Shown: piece after piece, positions 1-7,933 of the stretch
Layout: every line of letters starts with the position of its first letter
Position numbering within the stretch: position 1 is the stretch's first letter
DNA from: Vulcanimicrobiota bacterium
GTDB lineage: Bacteria; Vulcanimicrobiota; Vulcanimicrobiia; Vulcanimicrobiales; Vulcanimicrobiaceae
Length of the DNA: 64,000 nucleotides
Reading direction: 5' to 3'
Assembly (NCBI GenBank): GCA_003151115.1
Contig: PLWS01000002.1
Location: 434,001 to 498,000, forward strand
Translations under genes and position numbers: made by a program
The notes under the pieces: model-generated
What the model saw: only the letters and a program-made list of their open reading frames with translations
Database searches by the model: none
Told to the model about the DNA's origin: nothing

Positions 1-278
1 CGAGCTGGGTCGAAGCGGAACCCGGGTGGGAGATCCTCGCGCCTCATCCATTCTCGGTTGTTTGTTTTCGCTATTCGCCTTCCGGATTCGACGAGGATGC
101 CGCGGAAAAGCTCAATGCACGCATTCTCGACGACGTCAACGCGACCGGCAAGGTGTTCTTGTCACACACGAAGATTCGCGGCCGCTACGCGTTGCGACTA
201 GCGATTGGAAACATTGCAACGACGCACGACGACGTAGCGCTAGCGTGGAGGTTGTTACGAGAGCGCGCGGCTGATTAG
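1..278 (+). CDS. PLP-dependent aromatic amino acid decarboxylase family, C-terminal fragment
   Basis: The gene enters from the left edge and only its last 91 codons are present, read from base 3 to the TAG at 276-278. The visible sequence carries the C-terminal signature of group II decarboxylases (DOPA/tryptophan/tyrosine decarboxylase family): LNARILDDVNATG, then FLSHTKIRGRYALRLAIGN, then a final helix ALAWRLLRERAAD. These enzymes use pyridoxal phosphate to decarboxylate aromatic L-amino acids to amines in the cytoplasm. The active-site lysine lies outside the window, so substrate cannot be assigned. It converges on the glutamine synthetase gene across a repeat-filled gap. Confidence 0.85.
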   Translation, partial: SWVEAEPGWEILAPHPFSVVCFRYSPSGFDEDAAEKLNARILDDVNATGKVFLSHTKIRGRYALRLAIGNIATTHDDVALAWRLLRERAAD

Positions 279-320
279 GAGTGGAGCGCGTACATTGCTT
301 GGAAATGTGCGCTTTCTAGT

Positions 321-507
321 TGTCATGGTGAGCGGCGCGCAAGCGCGCCAGTCGAACCACGCTCGAGCGCAGCGCGCGTAAGCGCGGTAAGACGAGAGCC
401 GCATTCACGCGGGCCTCGCCCTTCGACCCGGCTCAGGATGACATAGCTCGGCCGCCCTTCGACTCCGCATTTCGCTAAAGGCGAAATGCTTCGCTCAGGA
501 TGACACC
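321..507. repeat. Cluster of palindromic REP/BIME-like repeats between convergent genes
   Basis: Three related units lie here. At 321-361 a forward unit reads TGTCATGGTGAGC, a perfect hairpin (GGCGCGC at 334-340 with GCGCGCC at 343-349), then GTCGAACCACGC. Two reverse-oriented units at about 419-443 and 454-507 are complements of the form TGTCATCCTGAGC...GTCGAAGG; the second encloses a hairpin made of GCATTTCG and CGAAATGC. Related units occur at 26085, 39634 and 63513. The position between two gene 3' ends is typical of REP elements. No gene is seen in 279-523. Confidence 0.7.
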
Positions 508-523
508 TTTGAGCCAGCAAATA

Positions 524-1834
524 TTAATACAACCGCAAATACGCCCGGTGCTCCCACGGATGTACCGCTCGGCGGTAGCGTTCGTACTCGTCGAGCTTGG
601 CGTCGCGGAAAGCATGATAGATGTGATCGCCGAGCGCGGCGCGGATTACCGGATCGTTATCGAGTTCAGTGATCGCTTGGCGTAAAGATTTCGGAAGCGT
701 GCCGATGCCGCGTTCGTGCCGCTCGCGTTCGGCAAGTTCGTACGTCGAACCCGTGAGCGGGTCGCCGGGAAGGCGGTGCTGGTCGACCCCGTCCGCAAGT
801 GCGCCGAGTAATACCGCGAGCGACAGATACGGATTGCCGGCCGCATCGGGGCTGCGCATCTCAAGCTGCGGCGGATCTTGGCGCGGAACGCGCACGAGTG
901 CGTTCGCGCTGCGTTCGGACCACACGGTGTAGATCGGCGCATCCCATGCATTTACCAGACGCTTGTATGAATTCACGGTGGAATTGCAGACTGCGGTCAG
1001 CGCGCCGGCATGCGCGAGCAGGCCGCCGATCATGTAGAGAAGCTCCGGCTGCTGTTCGCTCGAGACGCGGAAGTTGACGTGCAAGCCGCTGCCCGCGCGA
1101 TCTTCGAGCGGCTTGGGCATGAACGTCGCTTCCAGTCCGCGAGCCGCGGCGACGTGTTTGGCGATCGAGCGCAGTGTGAGCAGCGCATCGGCGGCCGCCA
1201 GCGGATCGCTGTGGGGGAAATCGATCTCGTGCTGACCCGGACTGTGCTCGTGATGCGAGCTGGCCACGGCGACGCCCATCGCTTGCAGCGCCGCGACGAT
1301 CGCGCTGCGCGCGTCTTCGCCGCGATCGTTGGCGGAGAAATCGAAATATGAACCGACGTCGGCGGTCTTGGTCGAACCGTATTCGGAGTCGAGCGCTTCG
1401 AAAAGATAGAACTCGACTTCAAGTGCAACGGCGATCCCTGCCAACGGGCCTTTTGCCTCTTCGATCGCGCGCTTGAGCGTCGTGCGCGGGCAGCCTTCGA
1501 ACGGCGAACCGTCGGGCATCGCGATATCGCAGAGCAGTCGCGCTTCGGGCATCTCCGGCGTCGACCAAGGATAGAGCGCGAACGTTGAAGGGTCGGGGCG
1601 CAAGACCATATCGAGCTCTTCGCCGCGGACGAATCCATCGATCGAGCCGCCGTCAAAGGTCACTTTGCCTTCGAGCGCCGCTTCGAGTTCGGTCGCCGGA
1701 ATAGAAACGTTTTTGGCAACGCCGAGCACGTCGACGAACGACAGACGCACGAACTTGACGTTGCGTTCCTTGGCGAGACGCAAGACTTCGCGTTTGCCGG
1801 CGGCGCGCTTCGAGTCGCTAGGCGGTGAGTGCAT
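524..1834 (-). CDS. glnA: Glutamine synthetase family protein (type I, short form)
   Basis: The 436-residue protein matches the length of the GSI-alpha class, which makes glutamine from glutamate, ammonia and ATP. Visible motifs include the beta-grasp N-domain (about 25-95, with TFDGGSIDGF), metal-ligand EFYLFE (141-146), GQHEID (200-205), NSTVNSYKRL, the arginine-bearing RSANALVRVPR and LEMRSPDAAGNPYLS. The GSI-beta adenylylation tyrosine region is absent, as expected for this class. One oddity is GSGLHVN (248-254), where the usual second histidine is Asn, so a gamma-glutamyl-amine ligase activity cannot be excluded. The ATG start overlaps the 3' end of the PucR-type gene by 17 bases, which suggests translational coupling within the M-box-led operon. 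Confidence 0.85.
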   Translation of the reverse strand: MHSPPSDSKRAAGKREVLRLAKERNVKFVRLSFVDVLGVAKNVSIPATELEAALEGKVTFDGGSIDGFVRGEELDMVLRPDPSTFALYPWSTPEMPEARLLCDIAMPDGSPFEGCPRTTLKRAIEEAKGPLAGIAVALEVEFYLFEALDSEYGSTKTADVGSYFDFSANDRGEDARSAIVAALQAMGVAVASSHHEHSPGQHEIDFPHSDPLAAADALLTLRSIAKHVAAARGLEATFMPKPLEDRAGSGLHVNFRVSSEQQPELLYMIGGLLAHAGALTAVCNSTVNSYKRLVNAWDAPIYTVWSERSANALVRVPRQDPPQLEMRSPDAAGNPYLSLAVLLGALADGVDQHRLPGDPLTGSTYELAERERHERGIGTLPKSLRQAITELDNDPVIRAALGDHIYHAFRDAKLDEYERYRRAVHPWEHRAYLRLY

Positions 1835-2966
1835 CGATTGCGATCGCCATTCTCAGCGTGAGCTGGTCGTGTGGGTCGTCCAATTTGCAGCCGCAGATCT
1901 CGCCGATTTGGCGCAGGCGGTAGAAGACCGTGTGGCGGTGGACGTTTAATTCGGCAGCAGCGGTTTTGACATTTTCGCCGACCGAAAAATAGAGCCGCAG
2001 CGTTCGCTCGAGCTCCGTCGCGTGTTTTTCGTCGTAAGATCGCAGCGGTGCGAGAATGCGGCCCGCAAATTCGCGCATCGCGTCGGCGCCGCCGCCGGAA
2101 AGCAGCAGCGGGTAAGCGCCGAGCTCTTCGTAGACGCCGACGCGGCCGGGGCCGTAAAGGCGCCGCGCGATCGCAAACGCCGCTTCGGCCTGCGCGAGCG
2201 AACGGTGCAGATCCAAAACCGCCGTGCGCGTTCCCACTCCGCCGCTGATGCGAACGTCGAATTCTTTCTTTTGAAGGTTTCTTTGCAGCATCGTGGCCGC
2301 GGTGCGCGTGTTCGATGCGTCAACTTCACGTGAAGCCGGAACGAAAATGACCAGCGAACCGCTGCGTTCGAGCACGCCCGCATCTCCCTCCCCGCCGCGA
2401 AACGCATCGAGGGCCGCTGCGCGGAAAGCGCCGGGCTCGCCGGTCTCCGTTTCGAGTATGACCGCAACATAATGCGTCGCGACCGCGATGCCGCGCGATG
2501 CGGCATCGTCGCGCACCGCGACCGCATCGTGATAGGCCTGCGCGACGAGTTGCTCCCAAAATGTGCGGCGGCGTCCGGGCTGGGCGCCGGCCTCGCGTGC
2601 GAGTTCGACGGCAATCGCGCTTGCGGTCAGCCGGGCGGGATGTTCGAACGCATCGAGATCTCCGCCGCCGAAAATTGAAAGGCGACCCAAAGTCGTGCCG
2701 CCGCTGACGATGGCGATCGTGCGTCCCGCATGTCCGTTGCGCAGTTTCTGGAACTGCGCGGTCGCATTGTGTTCGAGCAGCGGCTGTACGCTGCTGGGCA
2801 TGCCGCTGCCGCCCGCGGCCGCGAGGTGCCGCCACTGAGCGTCTTCCACGAGCACGCCAAGGTTCGCGCGTTTAGCAAGGTGGCCGGCCAGCGCCTTGGC
2901 GCCGCCGCCGCCCGCTGCGATGCGCGCGAGATCTTCGGCAAATGCGACCAACTCGTCGGCCGTCAT
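1818..2966 (-). CDS. PucR/CdaR-type transcriptional regulator
   Basis: The 382-residue protein ends with the PucR C-terminal helix-turn-helix: TLRLYFSVGENVKTAAAELN, then VHRHTVFYRLRQI, then the closing DPHDQLTLRMAIAI. The middle third looks like a GGDEF-derived/GAF-like regulatory region, and the first 130 residues resemble the sensing domain common in CdaR-type activators. Such proteins activate catabolic or nitrogen genes in response to small molecules. It lies 21 bases after the Nramp-like gene and overlaps glnA, so control of glutamine or amine metabolism is the simplest inference. Ligand and operator are not visible. Confidence 0.8.
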   Translation of the reverse strand: MTADELVAFAEDLARIAAGGGGAKALAGHLAKRANLGVLVEDAQWRHLAAAGGSGMPSSVQPLLEHNATAQFQKLRNGHAGRTIAIVSGGTTLGRLSIFGGGDLDAFEHPARLTASAIAVELAREAGAQPGRRRTFWEQLVAQAYHDAVAVRDDAASRGIAVATHYVAVILETETGEPGAFRAAALDAFRGGEGDAGVLERSGSLVIFVPASREVDASNTRTAATMLQRNLQKKEFDVRISGGVGTRTAVLDLHRSLAQAEAAFAIARRLYGPGRVGVYEELGAYPLLLSGGGADAMREFAGRILAPLRSYDEKHATELERTLRLYFSVGENVKTAAAELNVHRHTVFYRLRQIGEICGCKLDDPHDQLTLRMAIAIDALTA

Positions 2967-2987
2967 GGCCGGAGGGTTCGCCGCTTG

Positions 2988-4262
2988 CTAGGCCGTTCCG
3001 CCGAAGACTTGCGTTACCGCGTAATAAATGGAGAGTGCGCCGACCAGCGCGACCGTCGCCCAAGCGACCGCGTTGCCGAACCATCCGTTGGTGTGCCGGC
3101 CCATCACTCCGCGCTTGTTCACGATAATCAGCATTAGCACCAGCTCGGGCGGCAGCAAGATTCCCTGGGCGACCTGTGCATAAAAAATCAGATTGAGCAG
3201 CGGCAGATGCGGGATCAGGACAAGTGCTCCGCCGGCGATCAAGCCGACCGCAAACAGCGTGAAGAAGACGGGAGCTTCGGAAAACTTGCGGTCGAGCGCG
3301 GCTTCGAATCCGAATGCTTCGCAGATCACGTAACTCGTCGAGAGCGGCAAGACGGTTGCGGTGAAAAGTCCGGCGTTGAAGATGCCGAGTGCGAAGATGA
3401 TCGACGCGGCCGCGCCCGCAAGCGGGCGCAGCGCCACCGCATAATCGGCCGCTTGCAGCGGTGCGAAGTGAGCGCCATGGCGGTTGGCGGCAAAAATCGT
3501 CGCCGCGTTGGCGATGATCATGAAGCCGGCAATGGCGATCGCCAGAATCGATCCGCTGATCACGTCGGCGCGCGCGAGCGTGAGTTCTCGTTCGTCGGAG
3601 CCTTTCTCGACGACAGCAGACTGCAAGAAAAACTGCATATAGGGCGATATCGTCGTACCGATCAGCCCGACGACCATCACGAGATACGCGCGGTTGTTGA
3701 AATCAAAAGTCGGCACGAGCGTGCCGTGCGCAACGGAACCCCAGTTCGGATGCGCCAAAATCGCCGAGGCGATATAGCAGAAATAGATGAGCGAAAAACA
3801 GACGAACGCGCGGTCGATGCTCTTGCTGTTAAATCCAAAAACCAAGATCAGCACGATCAGCATTGCGACGGGTACGGCGATGAAGCGCGAGATGTGGAAA
3901 ATCTCCGACGCGGCGGCGATGCCCGCAAACTCGGTCGCCGTAATGACCAAGTTGATGGCAAAAAACGCGGCCATCGCAAAAAACGAGACGCGGACGCCGA
4001 AATTCTCGCGAATCAGCGCCGCCAGGCCTTTGCCGGTAACCGCCGCCATGCGCGTCGCCATTTCTTGCACGACGATAAGAGCCAGTGTGAGCGGTAAGAG
4101 CACCCACAGAATGCGGTAACCGAAGTGCGCGCCCGCTTGCGAATACGTTGTAATGCCGCCGACGTCGTTGCCCGCCGACGCGGTGATGAATCCGGGTCCC
4201 AGGACGGCGAAGAGCAGGAGGAGCGTACGCCAGCGGCTGCGCTTGCGAGCGTCGCGCGCCAC
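2988..4262 (-). CDS. Nramp-family divalent metal transporter with altered metal-site motifs, probably Mg2+
   Basis: The 424-residue protein has about 11 membrane segments and the Nramp fold signature GPGFITASAGNDVGG (22-36). The canonical DPGN of helix 1 reads DVGG here, keeping Asp33 but losing Pro and Asn. In helix 6 the canonical MPH reads SPY (206-208), removing the methionine that favours transition metals. Loss of these soft ligands, with the upstream M-box and the MgtE_N/CBS partner, suggests a member of the NRAMP-related magnesium transporters rather than MntH. The GTG start lies 3 bases after the partner's stop. Mg2+ selectivity is inference. Confidence 0.85.
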   Translation of the reverse strand: MARDARKRSRWRTLLLLFAVLGPGFITASAGNDVGGITTYSQAGAHFGYRILWVLLPLTLALIVVQEMATRMAAVTGKGLAALIRENFGVRVSFFAMAAFFAINLVITATEFAGIAAASEIFHISRFIAVPVAMLIVLILVFGFNSKSIDRAFVCFSLIYFCYIASAILAHPNWGSVAHGTLVPTFDFNNRAYLVMVVGLIGTTISPYMQFFLQSAVVEKGSDERELTLARADVISGSILAIAIAGFMIIANAATIFAANRHGAHFAPLQAADYAVALRPLAGAAASIIFALGIFNAGLFTATVLPLSTSYVICEAFGFEAALDRKFSEAPVFFTLFAVGLIAGGALVLIPHLPLLNLIFYAQVAQGILLPPELVLMLIIVNKRGVMGRHTNGWFGNAVAWATVALVGALSIYYAVTQVFGGTA

Positions 4263-4265
4263 AGC

Positions 4266-5561
4266 TTAGCCCTTTACCGTACGGCTCGTGCGCCGCGGCG
4301 GAGTGATGCGCGGAAGTTCTTTGGCGAGATCTTCGGGCATGATCGCGTCGATTGCGTCGTCGACCGTTACGATGCCGAGCATGTTTCCGTTGGGATCGAC
4401 GACGGGCACGGCAAGCAAGTCGTAACGCGCGATCGTCGCGGCAACGTCGCGAGCCTGCATCTCCGGCGGAACGGTCACGACGCCGGCCTCCATGATGCCC
4501 TCGATGACGGCGTCTTGCGGCGCCAGCAGCAATGCGCGAAGGGTCAGCACGCCCAGCAGCCGCTCATCTTTGTCGACGACGTACAGGTAGTAAATGAATT
4601 CCGACTCGGGCGCAATCTCGCGGATCTTGTGAATGGTCTGCTCGGCCGTCCGGTGCGGAAAAATCCAAACGTAGTCGGTCGTCATCAATCCGCCGGCCGT
4701 GTCGTCCTCGTACTTGACGAGTTCGCGCAGCTCACCCGCAGTGGACTGATTCATTTCCGCGAGCAACTCGCTCTGTTGATCTTCCGGGAGATCTCCCAAC
4801 AGATCGGCGGCGTCGTCGGAATCCATCTCTTCGATGATGTCGGCGGCGCGTTCGCGTCCGATGTCTTCGATAATCGCGCGCTGCTTTTCGGGCTCGAGAT
4901 GTTCGAGAGCGTCGGCTGCGGTTTCGTCGTCGAGCGAATGGATGACCGCCGCGGCTTCACGCGCGGAGAGATCGCTGATGACTTCGGCCAGTTCGCTCGG
5001 ATGCAGGCGCGTGAGTTTGCTCTCTTTGACCGCGAGCTGAATCTGCGACGGGTTCTTCTCGCGGATCGGCGCGACTGAATCCCACGCGATCATCGCGCGC
5101 GGCACGCGGCGGGAGACCCACGGAGTAAAGCGCTTGCCGAAACCGCGCAGGCCCAGGCGGCGCAGCAATCCGCCGACGCCGACGTCGGCCGCAACGACGC
5201 GCAGCTTACCGCCGGTATTGGCAATCTCGATATCGTTGATGCGCACGACTTTGCGGCCGTCGACGTCGACGATCTGTTTGTCGAGCAGATCGAGGACGAG
5301 ATACAGCGCCTCTTCGTCGGGCGGCGCGGCGATTTTCGGCGCGGCGTTGAGCGCGACGAACCCATCGGCATCGACATCCGAGACCGTGTCCATCGGGGCG
5401 AAGCGGGGACCTTGGCTGGTCTTGATGATCAGGCCGTCGACTTCGGGAAACGTCTGGTCGGGGTTGTTGACCAAAAAATCGGTGACTCTGCCGATCGGCA
5501 GCTCGTTCACGGTCGCTCGCCGTCCGACCAGCTCAGAGATAAATCCATCCTGGAAAGCCAT
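4266..5561 (-). CDS. PRC-barrel / MgtE N-domain / CBS-pair protein without a channel domain
   Basis: The 431-residue soluble protein has an N-terminal PRC-barrel-like half (about 1-180, GRRATVNELPIGRVTDF and DGLIIKTSQGPRF), then an MgtE_N superhelical domain (about 185-290, with LHPSELAEVISDLSAREAAA and repeated DDAADLLGDLPEDQ), then two CBS repeats (about 300-425). MgtE's own transmembrane pore is missing. In MgtE, the N and CBS domains sense intracellular Mg2+ and gate the pore. Here they are encoded just before the Nramp-like transporter and probably regulate it in trans. It is the first gene behind the M-box and its SD GGGAGG lies just before the ATG. Confidence 0.85.
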   Translation of the reverse strand: MAFQDGFISELVGRRATVNELPIGRVTDFLVNNPDQTFPEVDGLIIKTSQGPRFAPMDTVSDVDADGFVALNAAPKIAAPPDEEALYLVLDLLDKQIVDVDGRKVVRINDIEIANTGGKLRVVAADVGVGGLLRRLGLRGFGKRFTPWVSRRVPRAMIAWDSVAPIREKNPSQIQLAVKESKLTRLHPSELAEVISDLSAREAAAVIHSLDDETAADALEHLEPEKQRAIIEDIGRERAADIIEEMDSDDAADLLGDLPEDQQSELLAEMNQSTAGELRELVKYEDDTAGGLMTTDYVWIFPHRTAEQTIHKIREIAPESEFIYYLYVVDKDERLLGVLTLRALLLAPQDAVIEGIMEAGVVTVPPEMQARDVAATIARYDLLAVPVVDPNGNMLGIVTVDDAIDAIMPEDLAKELPRITPPRRTSRTVKG

Positions 5562-5679
5562 GTTGCACCTCCCTTCCGCGCATAATAAAACCGGTTCGCT
5601 GGGCGGCGACCGGTCGTGGCGTGGAACGGTTAGCGCGTTCTATACCCCAATCGCGTCTGCTTTGGCACCACGCGCCGTA

Positions 5680-5695
5680 AAGCCCGAAGGGGCTT
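5680..5695 (-). terminator. Hairpin directly after the M-box, possible expression platform
   Basis: On the minus strand AAGCCC and GGGCTT pair across a CTTC loop, followed by TTTACGG. The stem is 6 bp with only a three-base U run, so termination is uncertain. Its position immediately 3' of the aptamer is where an M-box expression platform would be expected. The remaining 5562-5679 leader to the gene start contains no other recognisable element. Confidence 0.4.
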
Positions 5696-5812
5696 AGCCG
5701 CATTAGACGACGCCTTAGGTCGGCGAAGTCTGGTCTACCCGCTTGGCGTCTCTCGACGTTTCCGGGCAGCGGCCTGTGTTTCGCGTGGACGCCTCACCTA
5801 GCGAGGTATCCT
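5696..5812 (-). ncRNA. M-box (ykoK-type) magnesium riboswitch
   Basis: Reading the minus strand, the conserved M-box blocks appear in order: CTAGGTGAGGC (complement of 5791-5801), CCGCTGCCCGGAAACGTCGA then GAGACGCCAA (about 5743-5772), CGGGTAGACCAGA, and CTAATGCGGC near 5697. GCCGC and GCGGC close the inner domain. M-boxes fold on binding Mg2+ and shut off Mg2+ transporter expression. The aptamer begins at the predicted transcription start and precedes the MgtE_N/CBS and Nramp-like genes, which agrees with a Mg2+ transport operon. The switching mechanism is not resolved. Confidence 0.88.
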
Positions 5813-5819
5813 TCTCTAT

Positions 5820-5848
5820 AGTATAGGTGCGCGGTCAACCCGGGGCAA
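5820..5848 (-). promoter_or_regulatory. Sigma70-type promoter of the M-box operon
   Basis: On the minus strand TTGCCC (complement of 5843-5848) and TATACT (complement of 5820-5825) are separated by exactly 17 bases. The predicted start, about 5812-5813, coincides with the 5' edge of the M-box aptamer. Confidence 0.65.
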
Positions 5849-5869
5849 ATCGCTTACGCTTTCCTAGCG

Positions 5870-6538
5870 CTAAGGCGTGTGGGAATTTCCGTTCAGCTGG
5901 CCCATCGCCACGCGATAGCACTCGCATGATGCGGATTCGAGTCCTTCACGATCGACGACCGTCAGCTGCCCGCGGCGGTATCGTATGAATCCGGCTTCCT
6001 GGAGAGCGCCGGCTGCGATGCTGACCGCGGGGCGGTGAACCCCGAGCATTATCGCGAGAAACTCTTGGGTGAGCGAGAACTGATCGGCTCGCACGCGATC
6101 GTGCGTGAGCAGCAGCCAGCGTGCGCATCGTTCGGTCAGCGTGTGCAGTCTGTTGCACGCGATCGATTGCCCCATCAGGGTAACCGAAGCGCGCGCGTAC
6201 TGCTGAGTCAGCGAATGCAGGAGAGAGCCGTTGCGGGTTGCCTCTTGAAAAACGTCGAGGGAAAGGCACTTGGCAGAACCGGGAACCTGGCAGATCGTTT
6301 GACTCGGTGCCTTGAGTGTACCGAGCATGATTCCGATGCTTCCGGTGAGGCCTTCGCAACCGGTCGTTCCGATCTCGACTCCCGAACCGTCGCGCATGAG
6401 CAGAATGATCGAGAGAACGCAGCTCGTTGGAAAATAGATATGCGAACGTACTTCGCCCGGATTGTGCAGCACTTCGCCGCTCTTGAGCGATATGTCGCGT
6501 AGATGCGGCATGAGCGCAGCCAATTCGGATGTCGGCAA
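5870..6538 (-). CDS. Crp/Fnr-family transcriptional regulator
   Basis: The 222 residues comprise a cyclic-nucleotide-binding-like beta-roll (about 8-120, with SGEVLHNPGEVRSHIYFPTS and VEIGTTGCEGL) and a C-terminal winged helix (about 145-210, FSLTQEFLAIMLGVHRPAVS). It lacks the cysteine cluster of Fnr and the Arg/Ser cAMP-contact motif of Crp, so the effector is unknown. Translation from the TTG at 6538 gives MPTSELAALMPHL. Homologs usually start a few residues earlier with NRVLDALP, which is open upstream here but has no ATG or GTG, so the start is uncertain. A -10-like TATACT (complement of 6653-6658) lies upstream. Confidence 0.8.
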   Translation of the reverse strand: MPTSELAALMPHLRDISLKSGEVLHNPGEVRSHIYFPTSCVLSIILLMRDGSGVEIGTTGCEGLTGSIGIMLGTLKAPSQTICQVPGSAKCLSLDVFQEATRNGSLLHSLTQQYARASVTLMGQSIACNRLHTLTERCARWLLLTHDRVRADQFSLTQEFLAIMLGVHRPAVSIAAGALQEAGFIRYRRGQLTVVDREGLESASCECYRVAMGQLNGNSHTP

Positions 6539-6685
6539 CGCATCAAGGACACGGTTGCCCGTCGGACTAGAATTCGGGATCAGGGGAACACCTGCTCTTT
6601 CAACGTTCGAGCAAGTGGGCGCTCGCTAGCGCGCGGGCCTGCCTGATTGGTCAGTATAACACTATACAGAAGGGAAGGGAAATTA

Positions 6686-7009
6686 TTAGCGGGGGGATAG
6701 CGCTCTGGCGCTTTGTGCCTGGTCCAACGAGGCATAAAGCTCGAACGTTTTATCCAGACCGCAAATTTCAAAGATCCGTTTAAGCGATTCCGATGCGCCG
6801 GCGATTCGCAGAATTCCGGCGGTACCGTTTTGGCGCATGCGTTTCTTTTGAAGCGCCAGAGAGCTCAGACAGCTTGAATCAATGTACGATGCGTTCGAGA
6901 GATCGACAATAGCGATATCCGAGTTATCGGCCTGCGCCAGCAGCTCATCGATCTGTGACTTCCGCGAGAAGTCCAGATCGCCGTCCAGTTTCACGACCTT
7001 CAATGTCAT
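6686..7009 (-). CDS. STAS-domain anti-sigma factor antagonist
   Basis: The ATG at 7009 follows a GGGAG ribosome site at normal spacing and gives a protein of about 107 residues; a GTG at 7021 is possible. The whole protein is one STAS domain: MTLKVVKLDGDLDFSRK at the start and IVDLSNASYIDSSCLSSL in the middle. The serine next to the aspartate (IDSSCL) matches the phosphorylation site of SpoIIAA/RsbV-type antagonists. Such proteins bind anti-sigma kinases and release a sigma factor. The gene lies just upstream of the Crp-type regulator on the same strand. No cognate kinase is in the window. Confidence 0.8.
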   Translation of the reverse strand: MTLKVVKLDGDLDFSRKSQIDELLAQADNSDIAIVDLSNASYIDSSCLSSLALQKKRMRQNGTAGILRIAGASESLKRIFEICGLDKTFELYASLDQAQSARALSPR

Positions 7010-7159
7010 GGCAACTCCCACACGCGAGAAGTATAATAAGTAAAAAAGCCCGTGGCTGAGACGAACTACACTCTATCATAGGCGTATGTACGGCAAAGAT
7101 CAGTATGGAAATGTACCCTTCCGGCATGTCGCCGGACGGTACCGGAGAACCCAACCCCG

Positions 7160-7933
7160 ATGCCGCCCGACCCGTTGAAGACTGCCCTGGACGCTGCGCG
7201 TTTGGCCGGAGAAGTGCTGATGAAGCACATCGACGAGCCGCTTGAGATTCGGGAGAAGGGCCGCCGCGCCGATCTGGTGACGTTGGCGGACGGGGCGAGC
7301 GAGCGCGCCGTCGTCCAGCGTTTGCGCGCGGATTTTCCGCAGGCTGCTTTTCTCGGCGAAGAAGGCGGGCTTCAGACGGGAACGTCGCGCGAACGCTGGA
7401 TCATCGATCCACTGGACGGTACCACGAACTTCGCGCACGGTTATCCGGTTTTTTGCGTTTCGATCGCGTTCGAACGTGCGGGCGAAGTCGTGGCGGCCGT
7501 GATCTATGCGCCCGCGATGCACGAAACTTTTCTGGCCGAGCGGGGCGCAGGCGCGACGCTCAACGAGCGTCCCATCTCGGTTTCGGACATCCAGACCTTA
7601 TCTGCGTCGCTCGTCTGCACGGGATTCCAGCCCGCGCGTTACGAGCGGAACATGCGCTATTTCGATGCCGCTTCGCAGATGACGCAGGGCGTTCGGCGCG
7701 ACGGTTCGGCCGCGCTGAATCTCGCGTACGTCGCGGCTGGGCGCTTCGACGCGTTTTGGGAATTCGATTTGCATCAGTGGGATACGGCGGCCGGCGCGCT
7801 GCTCGTTCGCGAAGCCGGCGGACGCGTCACCACGATCGATGGCGACGATTGGACGCTCGAGAGCGAGTCGGTTCTGGCGAGCAACGCCCGCGTGCACGAG
7901 GAATCGGTCGAGATCTTCGCGCGCTTGCGCTAG
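7160..7933 (+). CDS. suhB: Inositol monophosphatase family phosphatase
   Basis: The 257-residue protein shows all metal-site motifs of the Li+-sensitive inositol monophosphatase family: LGEEGG, then DPLDGTTNFAHG, then the C-terminal WDTAAGALLVREAGG. The reaction is Mg2+-dependent hydrolysis of inositol or related sugar phosphates; bacterial SuhB can also act on rRNA transcription complexes. The ATG at 7160 is the first in frame. The gene stands alone on the plus strand and its stop overlaps the stop of the convergent MATE gene by three bases. Exact substrate is not deducible. Confidence 0.85.
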   Translation: MPPDPLKTALDAARLAGEVLMKHIDEPLEIREKGRRADLVTLADGASERAVVQRLRADFPQAAFLGEEGGLQTGTSRERWIIDPLDGTTNFAHGYPVFCVSIAFERAGEVVAAVIYAPAMHETFLAERGAGATLNERPISVSDIQTLSASLVCTGFQPARYERNMRYFDAASQMTQGVRRDGSAALNLAYVAAGRFDAFWEFDLHQWDTAAGALLVREAGGRVTTIDGDDWTLESESVLASNARVHEESVEIFARLR

